DNA of 64,000 bases from Cranoglanis bouderius (lineage: Eukaryota; Chordata; Actinopteri; Siluriformes; Cranoglanididae). Shown one piece after another: positions 24,730 to 35,985 of this stretch. The notes below the pieces were generated by a model. That model saw nothing but the letters and a program-made list of their open reading frames with translations. It did no database searches and was not told where the DNA came from. Positions within the stretch are counted from its first letter, which is position 1. Every line of letters begins with the position of its first letter. Where the stretch lies: positions 13,763,256 to 13,827,255 of the forward strand of contig CM042544.1 of assembly GCA_023630585.1 (NCBI GenBank), read 5' to 3'. A program made the position numbers and the translations under genes.

Positions 24730-27700
24730 TTGACTTAACCTTCATATGTGAAGGTCCTTGAAGATGAGGACCTTCTATTGGCATAAATATTAATGCAACT
24801 AATTAATGCTATGTCTACATCTAACCTTAACCTCAGAAACCAAAAAGCAACCTTTTGGCCTTTTTTTTTTTGGTTTTTTTTAGAAAATAGCAGTTTTCCC
24901 TCATCGGGACAAACCAAATGTCCCTACATGGTCACAGCTGTCAGATATTTGGCCAGATAGTGGGGAAATTTGGTCCTCACAAAGATATAAAAACATGTGC
25001 ACACACACACAGTAAATTATTTGCATGTTTTTATATCTTGGTGGGAACCAAATGTACCCACTATCTGACCAAATATCTGACAGTTTTGACCTTGTGAGAA
25101 GTTTCACATAAAAACTGTGATTAAATGACAAAATTATTATTAAGAACATCTCTAAAAAGCTAAATTTCATTTCCGTGTCCGAATTTTCTTGAATTTCAAA
25201 AACAAGCACTGGCCTCATCTCCATTCTTCATATCTCCTCAGGGGTCATCTGTAGTGTCTGCAGCGGATATCTCATCTTTGGGTCCAGTTGTGTGTGAATT
25301 GGACCCAACCTGGATCTCCTCTCTGAAACCTGATGTTCTGAACTTCACCGTGCAGGCCCTGGCGTCCTGCAAACACATTCCCCGGCCTTACAGAGGACCT
25401 CTGTTCACTCTGCTCACAAATTTCTACGGGTAGCGTAGTCCCCTGCCTTACAGACACCTCTATATATAGACCTATTCATGCCTCTCTTATTCATAACTAG
25501 CTGTGTAAAGGCTGCAGCAGCAGCTCGTGACTATAGGTTTTAGTGGGGCAGGATGACGTTACTAATGGTTCATTTTTAGAGTGACCTCGTAATGGGCAGA
25601 GGAGCGTCAACAACACTCAGCCAAGCATACAGCCTAGCAGCTCATTTTGAGCAGTTTTAGATGTACCTTTGTTCAACTGTGTTCAACGGCCGATGTGCTT
25701 TCCATCAGTGTGAGAAGAGCAAATATCATTAAACAGGGTTACCAGGTTTCAGCAAAATTTCCAACTCAACTACATATCAAAAAACTTAAAAGATTTAAGA
25801 TTAGCGCCAAAAAAAATCAGGCATTTGCATGTGATATTACACTAATCAGCCATAACATAAAAACCACCTGCCTAATATTGTGCAGGTCCCCCTTGTACCA
25901 CCAAAACAGCTCTGACCCGTCGAGGCATGAACTTAACAAGACCTCTGAAGGTGTGCTGTGGTATGGATCGGACCTGTTTGTCCAGCACATCCCACATGAT
26001 CTGCTTGCGATCTGGGGAATTTGGAGACCAAGTAAACACTCTTTGTAATGATCCTCAAACCATTCCTGAACATTTTTTGCAGTGTGACAGGGAGCATTAT
26101 CCTGCTGAAAGAGGGCACTGCTATTAGGGAATACCATTCCCATGAAGCGGTGTACTTGGTCTGCAAAAATGTTTAGTTAGATGGTACGTGTCAAAGTAAC
26201 ATCCACATGAATGCCAGGACTTTTCCCAGCAGAACATTGCCCAGAGCTTTACACTGCCTCCACCGGCTTGCCTTCTTCCCATAGTGCATCCTGGTGCCAA
26301 CTCCGTGATTCATCAGACCAGGCCACCTTCTTCTATTGCTCCATGGTCCAGTTCTGATGCTCACCTGCCCATTGTAGACACTTTCAGTGGTGGACAGGGG
26401 TCAGCACAGGCACTCTAACCTTCTGCTGCTATGCAGCCCCATACACAGCAAGATGTGATGCGCTGTATGTCCTTACCCCTTTCTATCATAGCCAGCATTA
26501 ACTTTTTCAGCAATTTGTGCTGTAGAAGCTCTTCTGTGGGACCGGACTAGACGAGGTATCCTTCGTTCCCCTCGCACATCAGTGAGCCTTGGGTACCCAT
26601 GACCCCGTTGCTGGTTCACCAATATTCCTTCCGTGGACCACTTTTGGTAGGTACTAACTACTGCATACCGGGAACACCCCACAAGACCTGCCGTTTTGAA
26701 GATGCTCTGACCCAGTCATCTAGCTATCAAAATTTGGCCCTTGTCAGATCAGATTATTATGCTTGCCCATTTTTCCTGCTTCCAACACATCAACTTCGAG
26801 AACTGACTGTTCACATGCTGCCTAATATATCCCACCCTTGACAGGTGCCACTGTAACAAGATAATCAATGTTATTCACTTCAAATAGCAGTGATTTTAAT
26901 ATTATGGCTGATCAGTGTATTACCTGCTTTTGGCTTAATGTAATATTTTAGATTTATTTTAACATCTTTGTCATTTCAACTAGGGCCCCATCTAATTGGT
27001 CAGAGAATGTCACAAAGTCCCTGGGACCCCTCCTCTTACTGAATGATACTGCCCTTGAGGCATTATCTTTTAAGGTGAGTATTGATCTCAGGCTGCTCTG
27101 ACTCATTCCACTGTCTTGTTAGATCAGCAGAAAGATCCAGTATATTATTCATAACATACAGATTGAGCCATTTTCCAGAACTGTCTGTGGTTTGATTTTT
27201 TTTTTATAGGTGAGATTTCTCAACTATAGTCCTTCATGAGTTAGGTCTGGTCTGTTGGGTGCATGAAAGCTCTACAACTGGTTTTCAGGACTGAACTGGA
27301 GTTCCCCTGTTATGCAGCATATTAAATTGTGAAAAAATAAACAAAGCCATATTCTTTTCTCACTGTTGAGATTGATCGTTTAACCTCTACACTCATCTCT
27401 CCTCTGTAGAGCTGGCTGAAGAAATCTTTGTCAGATCTGCAAAACAGCATGGAGGCTGAGGTTGTGGGTCTGGCCCCAGAGGAGTTCCGCGCCTGGCCAG
27501 ATTTCTCAGCCCTCCAGCGCAAACTCTTTCAGCTGAAAACTAAAATCACCCAGCAGCGGCGCAGGAGAGAGAGTGGGTTCATACAGTATAGTATACAAAA
27601 AGTGATGTCCAGGTTATAATCTTTGCTCCGTACGGTTTAAATAATCATGACTTATTCTTGGATCTCCTATGGATTGTGTGTGTTATCATGTATGTTCAGA

Positions 27701-30700
27701 TTAATATGCTATGACAGCATAAGAATAAGAAAATGCATGCAGTATTTTTAAATGAACTTAAAGCTTACTAAAAGTATATTTAAAATTATCATGTGTGCTT
27801 ATGCCTAGCATTCAATCATTTCAACTACTTTTCACTAAAAGACATAATAATGAATGAATGATCTTCCTCTGTAATCACTTTAGCACTAGTACCTACTCTG
27901 GCAATGATTGAGGATCTAAGAGAGGGAAATGTGCTCTGGAGCCCTGCTCAACTGTCCAGCATGACGGCCCAAACATTTCAAGACGCCGTGTCTATCCTGG
28001 GAGAGATACGTAACTACACTTCAGAACAACTGGCAGTGCTGAGAGCCAAAGCTATAGAGGTATACACACACACACACACACGATGCTGCCAATACGGCGA
28101 GAGATCAGTCAGTATTTATACAAAATATTACGTTGCATATACCATAAAAATTAGAAGCATTTTGAAAGCACATTTCGGATGTCTTATATATGAGAGCATG
28201 ATCACTGAAATCTTTAAATGAAGTATATTCCAAATAAGTTAATGCTTACAAATCATTGTATTAAGGATATATTTTAAGGACGTGTAATTATATACATTTG
28301 GAAATAAATATGTTGCTTAATAAATCCTAGGTGATGTTCCTTTGCAGGCATGGGGTGATGTATCGATGCTTAACGAATCTAAGATCGTGGAGATGGGCTG
28401 TGTGTCTCAGAGTTTTACTGCTAAACAACTCCAAAACCTTAGCATCACCTCACTGGATACTCTGGAGCTTCTGTCCGTCTGCCAGTGGGACCAAACACAG
28501 GTAACATGCACCACACTATTATTAACTCGCAGCGAGTAGGTACGGCGTACATATGTAACATTATATTAGAAAATTAGAACTATGACTGTTAAAACTAACG
28601 TGGAGGTCGATGTTGTGGTTCTTGCAGAAGGAAGCAGTCTTTCAGGGTTTTGTAACGAGAACTGGAATGAAAATGGCTAAACTCAGTGCACTTGAGATGG
28701 CAGGCCTGGGCCAGTTTATCTGCGGAGCGCAGCCCAACGAAACAGAGCAGCTCAATGCTACAGAATTCAAGTGAGAATTCACTCAATACTAATAAACACA
28801 ACAGTGATCATTACTCAGTGCTCTGTATACTGATATGCAAGTCTGTTTTGCTGTGGATCAGGGATGCTGTGGGGGATGTAGGCCACGCTTCCTGTCCTTT
28901 GAGTGTCCTGGAGTGCTTGAAGAAAAAAGCTGTTGCAGCATTTGGTGACCCAAAAGGCTGGGGCGAAGCTGACGTTAGCGTCATGGGCAACATAATTGGT
29001 CCGTTCCAAACAGTAAACAACTTAAGCAATAATTGCACAAAGTTACTTAATGATGTTTCCTGGGACAAGGAAATTCCTTAGGGACCCTGCCATTGTCACG
29101 TTAAGTGTACATAAGTTGGTTGGAACAAATAACTGTGGGTCCAGTTACAATTCAATTCACCTTAGGAAAGTTTGACAGTTTTGTTCATTGTAAATATGTG
29201 ATATTAAGTGCATTTTTGCATTATAATTTTATTGATCATGCTTACTTTTCTGTATGTAGCTGGTCTGAATGCCACTGAGCTGGGACGCCTAAACTCCTCA
29301 GTTCTGCCATTCATCCGTCAGTCTGCCATCTCTCTCATCCCTCCTGAATGTCTGAAGGTGAGTCACCCTGCCTTCCTATTGTCCAGTGTGTAGTACTTGC
29401 CCTGCTTTTCACAGCACCTCATAGCTAAAGTATACAGTAATACTAAATATTAAAAATGTATCATCTATTTTTACAATCATTCAACTTTGATATGTTGCAC
29501 TTAAGACAGCTGGTGCGAACACTTTCCTTAGATTAATTTACCACCCTCACACACAAGCATTTGTCAGAGGACATTAACCGGTTCTGCATGTCCAGCCATA
29601 AATATTGTTCGAGTCATTAATATTTATGTGGCCTTTAAAAAAAAAAAAATAATACATTTGTCTCTGGGTGCTTGTATTATCTTTTGATTACATATATGCT
29701 GTCCCTCGGCTTTGGGTACGTAATCTACAAATTAAATGCATTGTTATTAGTATTATTATTGTTTATTTGTTATGAGCAGGCGCTTTCAGTGAGCCAGCTA
29801 AAGGCTTTGGGTCCTGACAACGCAGCAGCGATAACAACGTCTCAGCGTGCCGCACTGGGAGTAGAGCAGAGAGCAGCCGTAGATGAAGCAGTGGGACTGG
29901 TGGCACAAAACTCTGAACTCACAACCGCACTGCCACAGAAAGGAGGTATGTGAACCACAAAAGCAAGTATGGAATGTGTAAATAAATGAATAGACAGTAA
30001 ATATTGAATGGTTCAGATCCTTCATGCACTGACTCCATAGCCAGCACACTGCGTGATGAACACAATAAACACTATGGAGCAATTGGGCAAGCTATAAAGA
30101 GTAAAGAAAATTCCGTACACTACTGACTGTTGACTTTGCTCCCGGTAAATAGTAACCCAAACCTGTGAAGACTGTAAATAATTTTTATATTCAATAATGA
30201 ATTGCAAGACACTCCAGGTAGAAATGACAATTTTGGTAAGATCAGTTATGTTTTTCAGATTTCAGATAAATTGCATCTAAAACACATCTTCTGTTCAACT
30301 TTACTAATAAAAATATCAAAAGAGAAAAATGTTTATTTCACCGTTTCTGTCTACTCCTGTCCACTGAAATGTTGGGAAGACTTTACACTCCGCCCACTCT
30401 GCACCATCACATCATATCACAGATCACTGAAAAGCTCGTTTCCTGATATGTACAGCATGCATCATTATGATATACATGTCAGTTTCCTTTAGAAACTCCA
30501 CTGCTAGGGTAGAAATACATTAAATACTAAACACCATGTTTGGGGTGGAAGTTTTTCTATATCTCTACAAATCTCAGTTCATGAACACTTTAATCTTTTT
30601 TTTTCTTTTTTTTCTCATTCATGGAATTTTGACAGGAATTTTCCAAAATGATGATTCTGTCGGATTCACGTTAGATTTTATACTGATACTGGCATAATTT

Positions 30701-31248
30701 TTTTTTTTTTAAATAACACTGCATGGTATTTCGTTTTCCTTTAGAATAATGATATTCCAGCAAACATTTCTGTAAAAGCTGTGAAACATTCTAACATTCA
30801 AAAGTATGCAAATTCGCACATATTTAATTAGATGAAGCCTCATTTACTTGTATATTAGCGATCTACAAGGATATTAGCAATCAACTGGCAAAGATCGATT
30901 TTGATATCTATTGTTTAAAAAATAATAATAAATTACTCTACCACCTGTAGTGTCTCGCCTTAATGTGGGATTTAACCACGTCAAGAAATCCAGATAGTTT
31001 GACTATGCAAACTGGCCCAGAGTCTGTACATACACACCCCTTCCGTAGCTACATAACCTCAATTTCCTTGCTACAAATGAAATGGTTTATAAATGCAAAC
31101 ATGTTCATTGCCATTCTTGCTAATATGAGATCTCTCTCTCTCTTTCTTTCTCTCTCTCTCTCATCCAGGGGCACCAAAACAAAGCATGTTGGGAATTGCA
31201 GTCCTTCTGCAGCCCCTTGCATTGCTGTTGTTGGGATATATTCGCTAA
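9821..31248 (+). CDS. otoa: Otoancorin (mesothelin/stereocilin superfamily), complete
   Basis: This is a GPI-anchored inner-ear protein that attaches acellular gels to non-sensory epithelium (known from mammalian OTOA; DFNB22 deafness). Exons: 9821-9875, 10076-10149, 10525-10546, 19537-19595, 19748-19935, 20042-20205, 21497-21630, 22051-22196, 22359-22467, 22869-23087, 23207-23368, 23480-23620, 23877-23932, 24057-24177, 24261-24379, 24498-24633, 25242-25429, 26984-27074, 27410-27572, 27884-28059, 28348-28500, 28628-28770, 28862-28998, 29260-29357, 29780-29945, 31169-31248. All phases agree and give 1,099 residues (human about 1,153). It starts MSLARGTLIFLLLAHWATG, a signal peptide; the last exon encodes a hydrophobic GPI-type tail (IAVLLQPLALLLLGYIR). 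Recalled human matches include LVCFY(N/D)D, GVTC..ID, FGDP..W and LGP(E/D)NAAA.T..QR. An in-frame ATG at 9776 would spoil the signal peptide. N-terminal exons 2-4 are least certain, and the N-terminus is shorter than in mammals. The alternative is another mesothelin-like paralogue. Confidence 0.9.
11169..14095 (+). mobile_element. 5'-truncated L1-type LINE insertion flanked by 12-bp target duplications
   Basis: The perfect direct repeat CTAAAATCCCAA occurs at 11157-11168 and 14096-14107, bounding the insertion inside the Tc1 copy. From about 11280 to 12010 the plus strand encodes, with frameshifts, the L1 ORF2 C-terminus: RYLQLRNFVKN, SSICARHSLIQFKIHHVYWT, KVRLAKIKQGIDPLCDRYHQ, AFLTLWARRRILLIWKQNF. 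The cysteine motif is worn (CDRY instead of CDRC). The 3' end has an AATAAA near 14080. About 1.7 kb between 12090 and 13800 looks unlike an L1 3' UTR and may be a further insertion. Confidence 0.85.
12100..13790. other. Unclassified sequence within the L1 insertion, possibly an LTR remnant
   Basis: This part is less AT-rich than its surroundings. On the minus strand there is GTTCAATAAAGTCTCG (around 12420-12436), a poly-A-signal arrangement of the kind found in LTR R regions, followed by text ending TGCTACA at about 12354. Two minus-strand open frames (12702-13010, 13298-13570) have no recognisable domain. No clean TG...CA ends or target duplication could be paired, so the LTR reading is weak. 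Confidence 0.2.
14732..15588. other. Non-coding intron DNA
   Basis: A poly-A run lies at 14978-14994. The following 500 bases have a composition somewhat different from the flanks and may be an old retroelement, but I cannot classify them. Confidence 0.35.
15589..15756. repeat. 168-bp hairpin-forming element with perfect 29-bp inverted repeats
   Basis: Bases 15589-15617 (GTCATGGCACACAACAAATT then TTGGTTATA) are the exact reverse complement of 15728-15756. The 110-base interior has no coding sequence. It may be a small MITE or part of a larger element. Confidence 0.85.
16134..16271. repeat. Imperfect inverted repeat
   Basis: AAGCAATAAGCCTGAAGATG then CCGTGGTTTA (about 16138-16168) is mirrored by TAAACCACGGCTTCATGGGG then CTTATTGCTTT (about 16236-16267). 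This could be a MITE core. No transposase is nearby. Confidence 0.7.
16427..17933 (+). mobile_element. Full-length Tc1-like transposon with intact transposase
   Basis: The 1.5-kb element begins CAGGTGCATCTCAATAAATT and ends with the inverted form (AATTTATTGAGATGCACCTG). Each end has an inverted repeat of about 200 bases, and TA dinucleotides flank it at 16425-16426 and 17934-17935. One uninterrupted transposase frame lies inside. It sits in otoa intron 3 on the same strand as the gene. The short relative at 39309-39661 shares its ends. Confidence 0.95.
16689..17672 (+). CDS. Tc1/mariner transposase, 327 residues
   Basis: The enzyme cuts and pastes its element at TA sites. The N-terminal helix-turn-helix part is visible (FIAKEAGCSQSAVSKHVNRK), followed by a basic GRKKCGRKR segment near residues 36-44. 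The DDE catalytic region has D135 (VLFSDESKF), D225 (FIFQQDLAPAHTAKS) and E260 (DLNPIENLW), spaced DD34E as in the Tc1 family. The frame is free of stops and only slightly shorter than the usual 340 residues; the first N-terminal helices may be missing or start upstream in another frame. It looks recently active or at least very young. Whether it is transcribed is unknown. Confidence 0.93.
   Translation: MVSQFGSVGKPQTFIAKEAGCSQSAVSKHVNRKLSGRKKCGRKRCTTNRETRSLMRIVKQNRFKNLSELHKEWTEAWVKASRATTHRHVKEFGYSCRIPLVKPLLNHRQRQRRLTWAKEKKNWTVAQWSKVLFSDESKFCISFGNQGPRVWRKGGEAHSPSCLKFSVQVPQSVMIWGAMSSAGVGPLCFLKTKVTAPVYQEILEHFMLPSADQLFEDADFIFQQDLAPAHTAKSTKSWLNDHGVGVLDWPANSQDLNPIENLWGIVKRKMRNKRPKNADELKATVKETWASIPPQQCHKLITSMPRRIEAVIKAKEPLPSIEYMYSK
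17936..19536. other. Remainder of otoa intron 3
   Basis: It holds a GT/GA microsatellite at 18301-18355 and a poly-T run near 18647-18669. No exon other than otoa exon 4 at its end is supported. Confidence 0.5.
18301..18355. repeat. (GT)n(GA)n microsatellite
   Basis: Eight GT units run directly into about twenty GA units. Confidence 0.95.
20263..21240 (+). mobile_element. Internally deleted Tc1-like transposon in otoa intron 6
   Basis: The left end is TACACTGATCAGCCATAACA, identical in type to the element at 25838-26919. The plus-strand frame 20693-21040 encodes GGGSVMLWAMFCWETLGPGI, GLFQQDNAPGHTAKN and WPPNSPDLNPIKHL. The catalytic glutamate of the DLNPIE motif is replaced by lysine, and a stop follows. 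The segment between the N-terminal part and GGGSVML is partly deleted. The right terminus is degenerate, so the end coordinate is approximate. Confidence 0.85.
24634..24728. repeat. (ACGTAC)n(AC)n microsatellite starting at the exon-16 splice donor of otoa
   Basis: The intron opens GTACGTACACGTACACGTAC and then about 65 bases of pure AC, so the donor itself forms the first repeat unit. Confidence 0.95.
25838..26919 (-). mobile_element. Decayed Tc1-like transposon in otoa intron 17
   Basis: The ends are TTACACTAATCAGCCATAAC and, inverted, TAATACACTGATCAGCCATA. The minus strand encodes ALFQQDNAPCHTAKNVQEWF, then a frameshift before the DLNP motif, and an N-terminal part near 26473-26682. It belongs to the same family as the copy in intron 6 but lies in opposite orientation. 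Confidence 0.9.
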
Positions 31249-31713
31249 GAAGCACACCACTGAAAAGCTAGCTGGGAATACATATACCTCAATCTCCCAG
31301 ATAGACGCGACAGCTCATGCATTTACCTGCCTTTGGCCTATTAGCTTAGGTGACATAAAGAAAATGTTATTGCTGAAAGTTTAGTAGTCTGGTGTAGTTA
31401 CATCAAGCTGTCATTAAATCACTATAGGAGCAATGAATCCACCTGAGGTGGGGCGGGGGGGCGGGGTGTTGCCACTGACACAAACCTTTAGTTAGCTGTT
31501 ATACAACAATTTAATGCTCAGTCTGGACGAGTGCACCATAGTGATTACATGGCAGTTGGATAAAGATTGGACCCAGATTTCAGAAAAAATAAATGACACT
31601 TGTTTGTTATTCTATTCTAAATAGAATGTTTCAAATCTAGTTTATGGGTATACATTTATTATTTTTTTTACTGTCTTCAGTTAGCAGTTTCTTAGCAAAG
31701 ACTGCTGCTTAAA

Positions 31714-31719
31714 AATAAA
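31714..31719 (+). terminator. Candidate otoa polyadenylation signal (AATAAA)
   Basis: AATAAA lies about 466 bases after the otoa stop codon. Another AATAAA-like stretch is near 31588. Neither is confirmed. Confidence 0.4.
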
Positions 31720-32437
31720 GAGATTGTGTTTTATATACACAAAGAAAAAGAATTCTCTGCTGAGCAATATCATTAGTAAAGAGAACAGGGTAAAATGTCA
31801 GGGACTAGAACTAATTCTCAGGTACATTTCAGTGAACATGTCCCTCACAAGGAATCTGCTTTAGGATACTTGCTGTTGTTACATTATATACATATAAATA
31901 TATTTAATAGTCCTCTCTCTAATAAAACTATCAGATGGAAGATTATAATAGTATATTTTTGGTAACAGATTTATTTTGAGCCTTTTCGAGTCCTGTGTTA
32001 AAAATCATTGATTAAAAGAGATTACGCTTGTACTTGAATTGAATGTTCTCATCTCTTATTAACCTGGATATTCATCATCCATAATAGAGCCTGAGCTTAA
32101 ATAAAGTAGAAATACAATACAAAAGTAATGCGACATGATTTTTATTTACAATTGCCAACAAATTGTGGAATGAAGGTTATACAATTACTCTATTAAGTCC
32201 TCAAACAAGGTGGTTTGGGAGTATTAAATGTAATTACATGTAAATATATATATATATATAATTTTTTTTTTTTTTTTTTTCAATCAAGGACTGTTTTAAA
32301 CAACACTGAGATCAAAATGGGCTGCTAGATAATTAATGACAAAAACAAAATGAGCCAAAAAACAAAGAAAGATTTTCCTCTGCTTGAACTTCAGGATCCT
32401 TCGGAGCTGATTGATGGAGTAGAAGAAACATTAACAT
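31720..32437. other. Non-coding stretch between otoa and znf687
   Basis: It is AT-rich with a short TA run and a poly-T near 32262-32280. Nothing else is recognised. Confidence 0.4.
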
Positions 32438-33266
32438 TGGGCCTCGATTGTTAATCTTTTACTAAAGTTGTGTGTACATGTTTACATGTGCCAAACCAAA
32501 CTAAAATTTTCCACTGGATTCACAAAAGTTTCAGAAATGCAGATTTTCTTTGTACTAGTGTACAACCTGTACACCTGTTAAGTGCAAAGCGCATTTCCGA
32601 CACGGCTCATTTGCATTTAGCGACACCCACAAAACTCCATAAGAGGTCAAGTCCACAGAAGGCTGGAAACACAGGAACGGCAGAAATGGAAATTATTTTG
32701 ACTCACTTTTCATCCTTCTGGGGAAAAAATAAATAAAATTAAAATAAACATCGTCTCCCTGGTAAGTGTGACCTTAATCCTCCCTCAGCTGAGGCATTTG
32801 TTTATGGCTTACAGCTATTTATACAGCGCCAATTCTTTTGTTATAATTGAATGAGGAGTCTTAATTTATAGGTTTGTGCTGGCTCACGTTCCTTATTTTT
32901 CATATTCATTAATTAACGCCAATAATATAATATAACTGGGTTTCACGAAGTTTTCTCGATTGTATAATCTTACTCCATGAACTAGTGAATTGTCATGACG
33001 ATGTGTTTTTGATAGACTCCAAAGCACATCTGTAAGTCACTCAGTAGTCCATGCAAATTATATGATTTGAAGTCAATCAAGTCGAGGTTTACATTAGTCA
33101 GTCTTCTTACGCGTAAATTTGCGCACACACTCAGAAGCACGAATAGGATACGAGTGTCTTTCTGAAATTACAGGATTTTCATGAATACCAAATTGCTTTC
33201 GGAAATGTTCCTACAAACATTTAACGAATAAATCTGTTCATATCCGGCTTGATAAATGAGGCCCGT
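32438..33266. mobile_element. Harbinger-like non-autonomous element (tentative)
   Basis: The ends are an imperfect inverted pair: GGGCCTCGATTGTTAATC at the left, and GATAAATGAGGCCCG at the right (reverse complement CGGGCCTCATTTATC). The same type of end bounds 41912-43583. No transposase is seen inside. Confidence 0.45.
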
Positions 33267-33437
33267 TGTATGAAATTTCCTGTCTACAGCCCATCAAGAA
33301 TTCTTTTCCGAACTTTCCTGAATAATCAGTTACAACTTAGTTAATGATGTTAACACAATGACGAGCGTCATAGAGGGAATATTTGGTGTAGGCCAAGCCC
33401 TATAAAAGAAACATGTACTTTCATCAGTCTTTAACAC

Positions 33438-33473
<36 letters not shown>

Positions 33474-34042
33474 CTGCATTTTAAAGCTGCTTCTTGATTC
33501 AGACAGCACTGGATCCCAGAGTAATTCTTCTATGGCTTCAACATATAAAATTTGTAAATGCACATTAGTAAAGTCTATTAGCATTGTCTTGGCAAGACAA
33601 AAAGGCAACCATTTTAAAAGCTCATCATAAGGCCTACTAGGATTATTATATATCTTTTAATATTAAACCCTCTAGATTGATTTAATGACGACTAAAAACA
33701 GAATCAGGAATAAAAGTTGTAACTCATTAAGATTACATAGATTGTGACTTAAACTCAAGTTACACAGGGTTTTTCCATTGTAATAACATTAAAATACACA
33801 ATGCATCTGTAAATATTAATAGCTAAGGCTCAGGTGAGTGCACAGGGCTAGGGGCTAAACTAAAAGAACTAAAAGTCAAGTTTAGTTCAGTTTGAAACCT
33901 GCACAGAAAATGAGCCTGGATCTGGCCCTGTAAAATTTGAGGTAAGCCTCTGATTTGCCATATAGCCTGAATCCCCTCTAACATGAAGAGCTACTCCATC
34001 AAACAAATCAAGCGCTGAATAAAGTACTGTTGGAAACCTACG
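33267..34042. other. Non-coding stretch
   Basis: It contains a (CT)n(CA)n microsatellite at about 33428-33472. No gene is seen. Confidence 0.4.
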
Positions 34043-34378
34043 TACAGTGCCTTGCATAGCTATTCAGCCCTGTTTAACTTTTCTACATTTTGTAGTGTTA
34101 CAACCTGGAACTGAAATAGACCTACTAAGGAATATGTGTAACAAATTTACACATAATAGCCCATAATACTGAAGTATAGTTTGCAAAAAAAATGTGATTG
34201 TATAATTATGTACCACACTTTATGTAGCACATAATTAGCTGAATATAATTCTGCTGTTCCTGGAAGAGTTTGCTAGAGAACATAGCTAAACAAACACCAT
34301 CATGAAGATCAATGACCTATCAAACCAAAGCCAGGACAAAGTTCTGAAAAAGTATTAACCAGGGTTTGGTTATAATAT

Positions 34379-34799
34379 TAGTCCCCTCTGAAAGTATTGG
34401 AATGGCAAGGCCCATTCTTTTGTTTTTGCTATATACTGTTGTTGTATTGGCTATGCCCAATTCTTGTGTAATGGCTCTCATTGATTTCCCCTCTGTTTTC
34501 TCAGCTTCAAAATGGCTTGCTTTTCTCCCGCAGACAGCTCACTGCTCTTCATGTTGGTTTATCCTTTTTAACAACAAATGCAGAGTAGACATTCAGAGCT
34601 ATTAATTGCTTAAACGATCAATCTACCAGGCCACACCTGGGCAACAAGAAACACCTGTCAGTCATGTGTTCCAATATTTACAATCACTTGAAAAATGGGT
34701 GGGTTCTGACAAAAAGGTGCCATGTTCTAAGTTGTTTAACACAACTAAGCAAAAACAAAAGAATTGGCCTTGCCATTCCAATACTTTTAGAGGGGACTA
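34379..34799. mobile_element. 421-bp MITE with about 50-bp inverted repeats and TA flanks
   Basis: The left arm TAGTCCCCTCTGAAAGTATT then GGAATGGCAAGGCC is matched, with about two mismatches over 50 bases, by the reverse complement of the right arm ending GGCCTTGCCATTCCAATACT then TTTAGAGGGGACTA. It has no coding capacity. Confidence 0.9.
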
Positions 34800-34802
34800 T
34801 AT

Positions 34803-35336
34803 ACAGAGAGGTCCAAAAGACTGAGGCCACATTGAAAACCTGGGATTTTTATTTTGTATTTTTTCATTTAAATATGGAAATAAACAGAAGGTTTTAGAAT
34901 TCTGAAATATTTCAAACAAAGTAAGCAAAATGTTCAGTATCTTGAATATTTGCTATTCAAGATTCTGCACTATTTGTAGGTCCATATTTAAATGGAAGCA
35001 AATTAGCGATATAGATCATGTTAACTGCTTTGTACAAAAGGTCAGATTTTCCTCACGTCTAATCTCTTCTACTGAAGCATGTGTTCAGACGACATCCTGA
35101 TGGATTTGATCTAAAATGGATCAATGGTTTTGCATTAACTTGTGGAGTCCACGCCAGCTCGAGCGCACACTGTCATTAAAGCAAAAAGGGGACGTACCAA
35201 ATACTACGGACGTCTGAAATTCATGTAAATATTTCAGAGATTCTACTAATGAAAACTGTTGTATTAAATTAGAAAAGAATGCAAAATAGAAGCATTTTCA
35301 ATAGTGGTCTCAGACTTTTGGACCCCACGGTGTGTG
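34803..35336 (+). mobile_element. Short Tc1-like remnant
   Basis: GAGGTCCAAAAGACTGAGGC at the left and GTGGTCTCAGACTTTTGGAC at the right form an imperfect inverted pair. Near 35180 the interior keeps GCAAAAAGGGGACGTACCAA, part of the last transposase codons (a KAKRGRTKY-type end). Most of the transposase is deleted. Confidence 0.75.
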
Positions 35337-35345
35337 TGTACATAC

Positions 35346-35465
<120 letters not shown>

Positions 35466-35963
35466 ACACATACACACACACACACACAAAACCCTAAGCA
35501 TCCCACAGAGCACCACTGATGCATTATTAAAAATGGAAGGAATATCAGTGACTGGGTAAAGAGGGCATTAGTCAGAAAAGCAACCAAGAGGTCAAGGGTA
35601 CTTCTTAACATGATGCTACCACCATCATGCTTCACTGTCAGGATGGGGTTCTCGGGTTGCTCAGCAGTGTTGAGTTTCCACCAAACACAGCACTTTGTGC
35701 CGAGGCAAAAAAAACAAAGAAATTGCTCCCATCAAACTAGAGAGAGAGACTACATTCATAACATATAATCCCAATGAAGTCCAATTCATTTCTAGGTTGT
35801 AACACTACAAACTGTGGAAATGTTCAAGGAGCATTACTACATATGCAAACCACAGTGTTATTGTGAATCTGGATGCTTAAGGCACATAAGATGAGTGTAG
35901 AGTTTAAACACAGCACAGCAGGACTTCACATTTTGAACTGGAGCTTCATTCAGCATTATCTGC

Positions 35964-35969
35964 TTTATT
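35964..35969 (-). terminator. Candidate znf687 polyadenylation signal (AATAAA)
   Basis: AATAAA on the minus strand begins only 16 bases after the znf687 stop codon. If used, the 3' UTR would be only some tens of bases. Confidence 0.4.
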
Positions 35970-35985
35970 TCTTACTTCCTCTTTC

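Noticed and set aside
9821..31248. Calling the gene mesothelin or stereocilin
   Set aside because: Length, GPI tail and specific motifs across the C-terminal half fit otoancorin better, though all belong to one superfamily.
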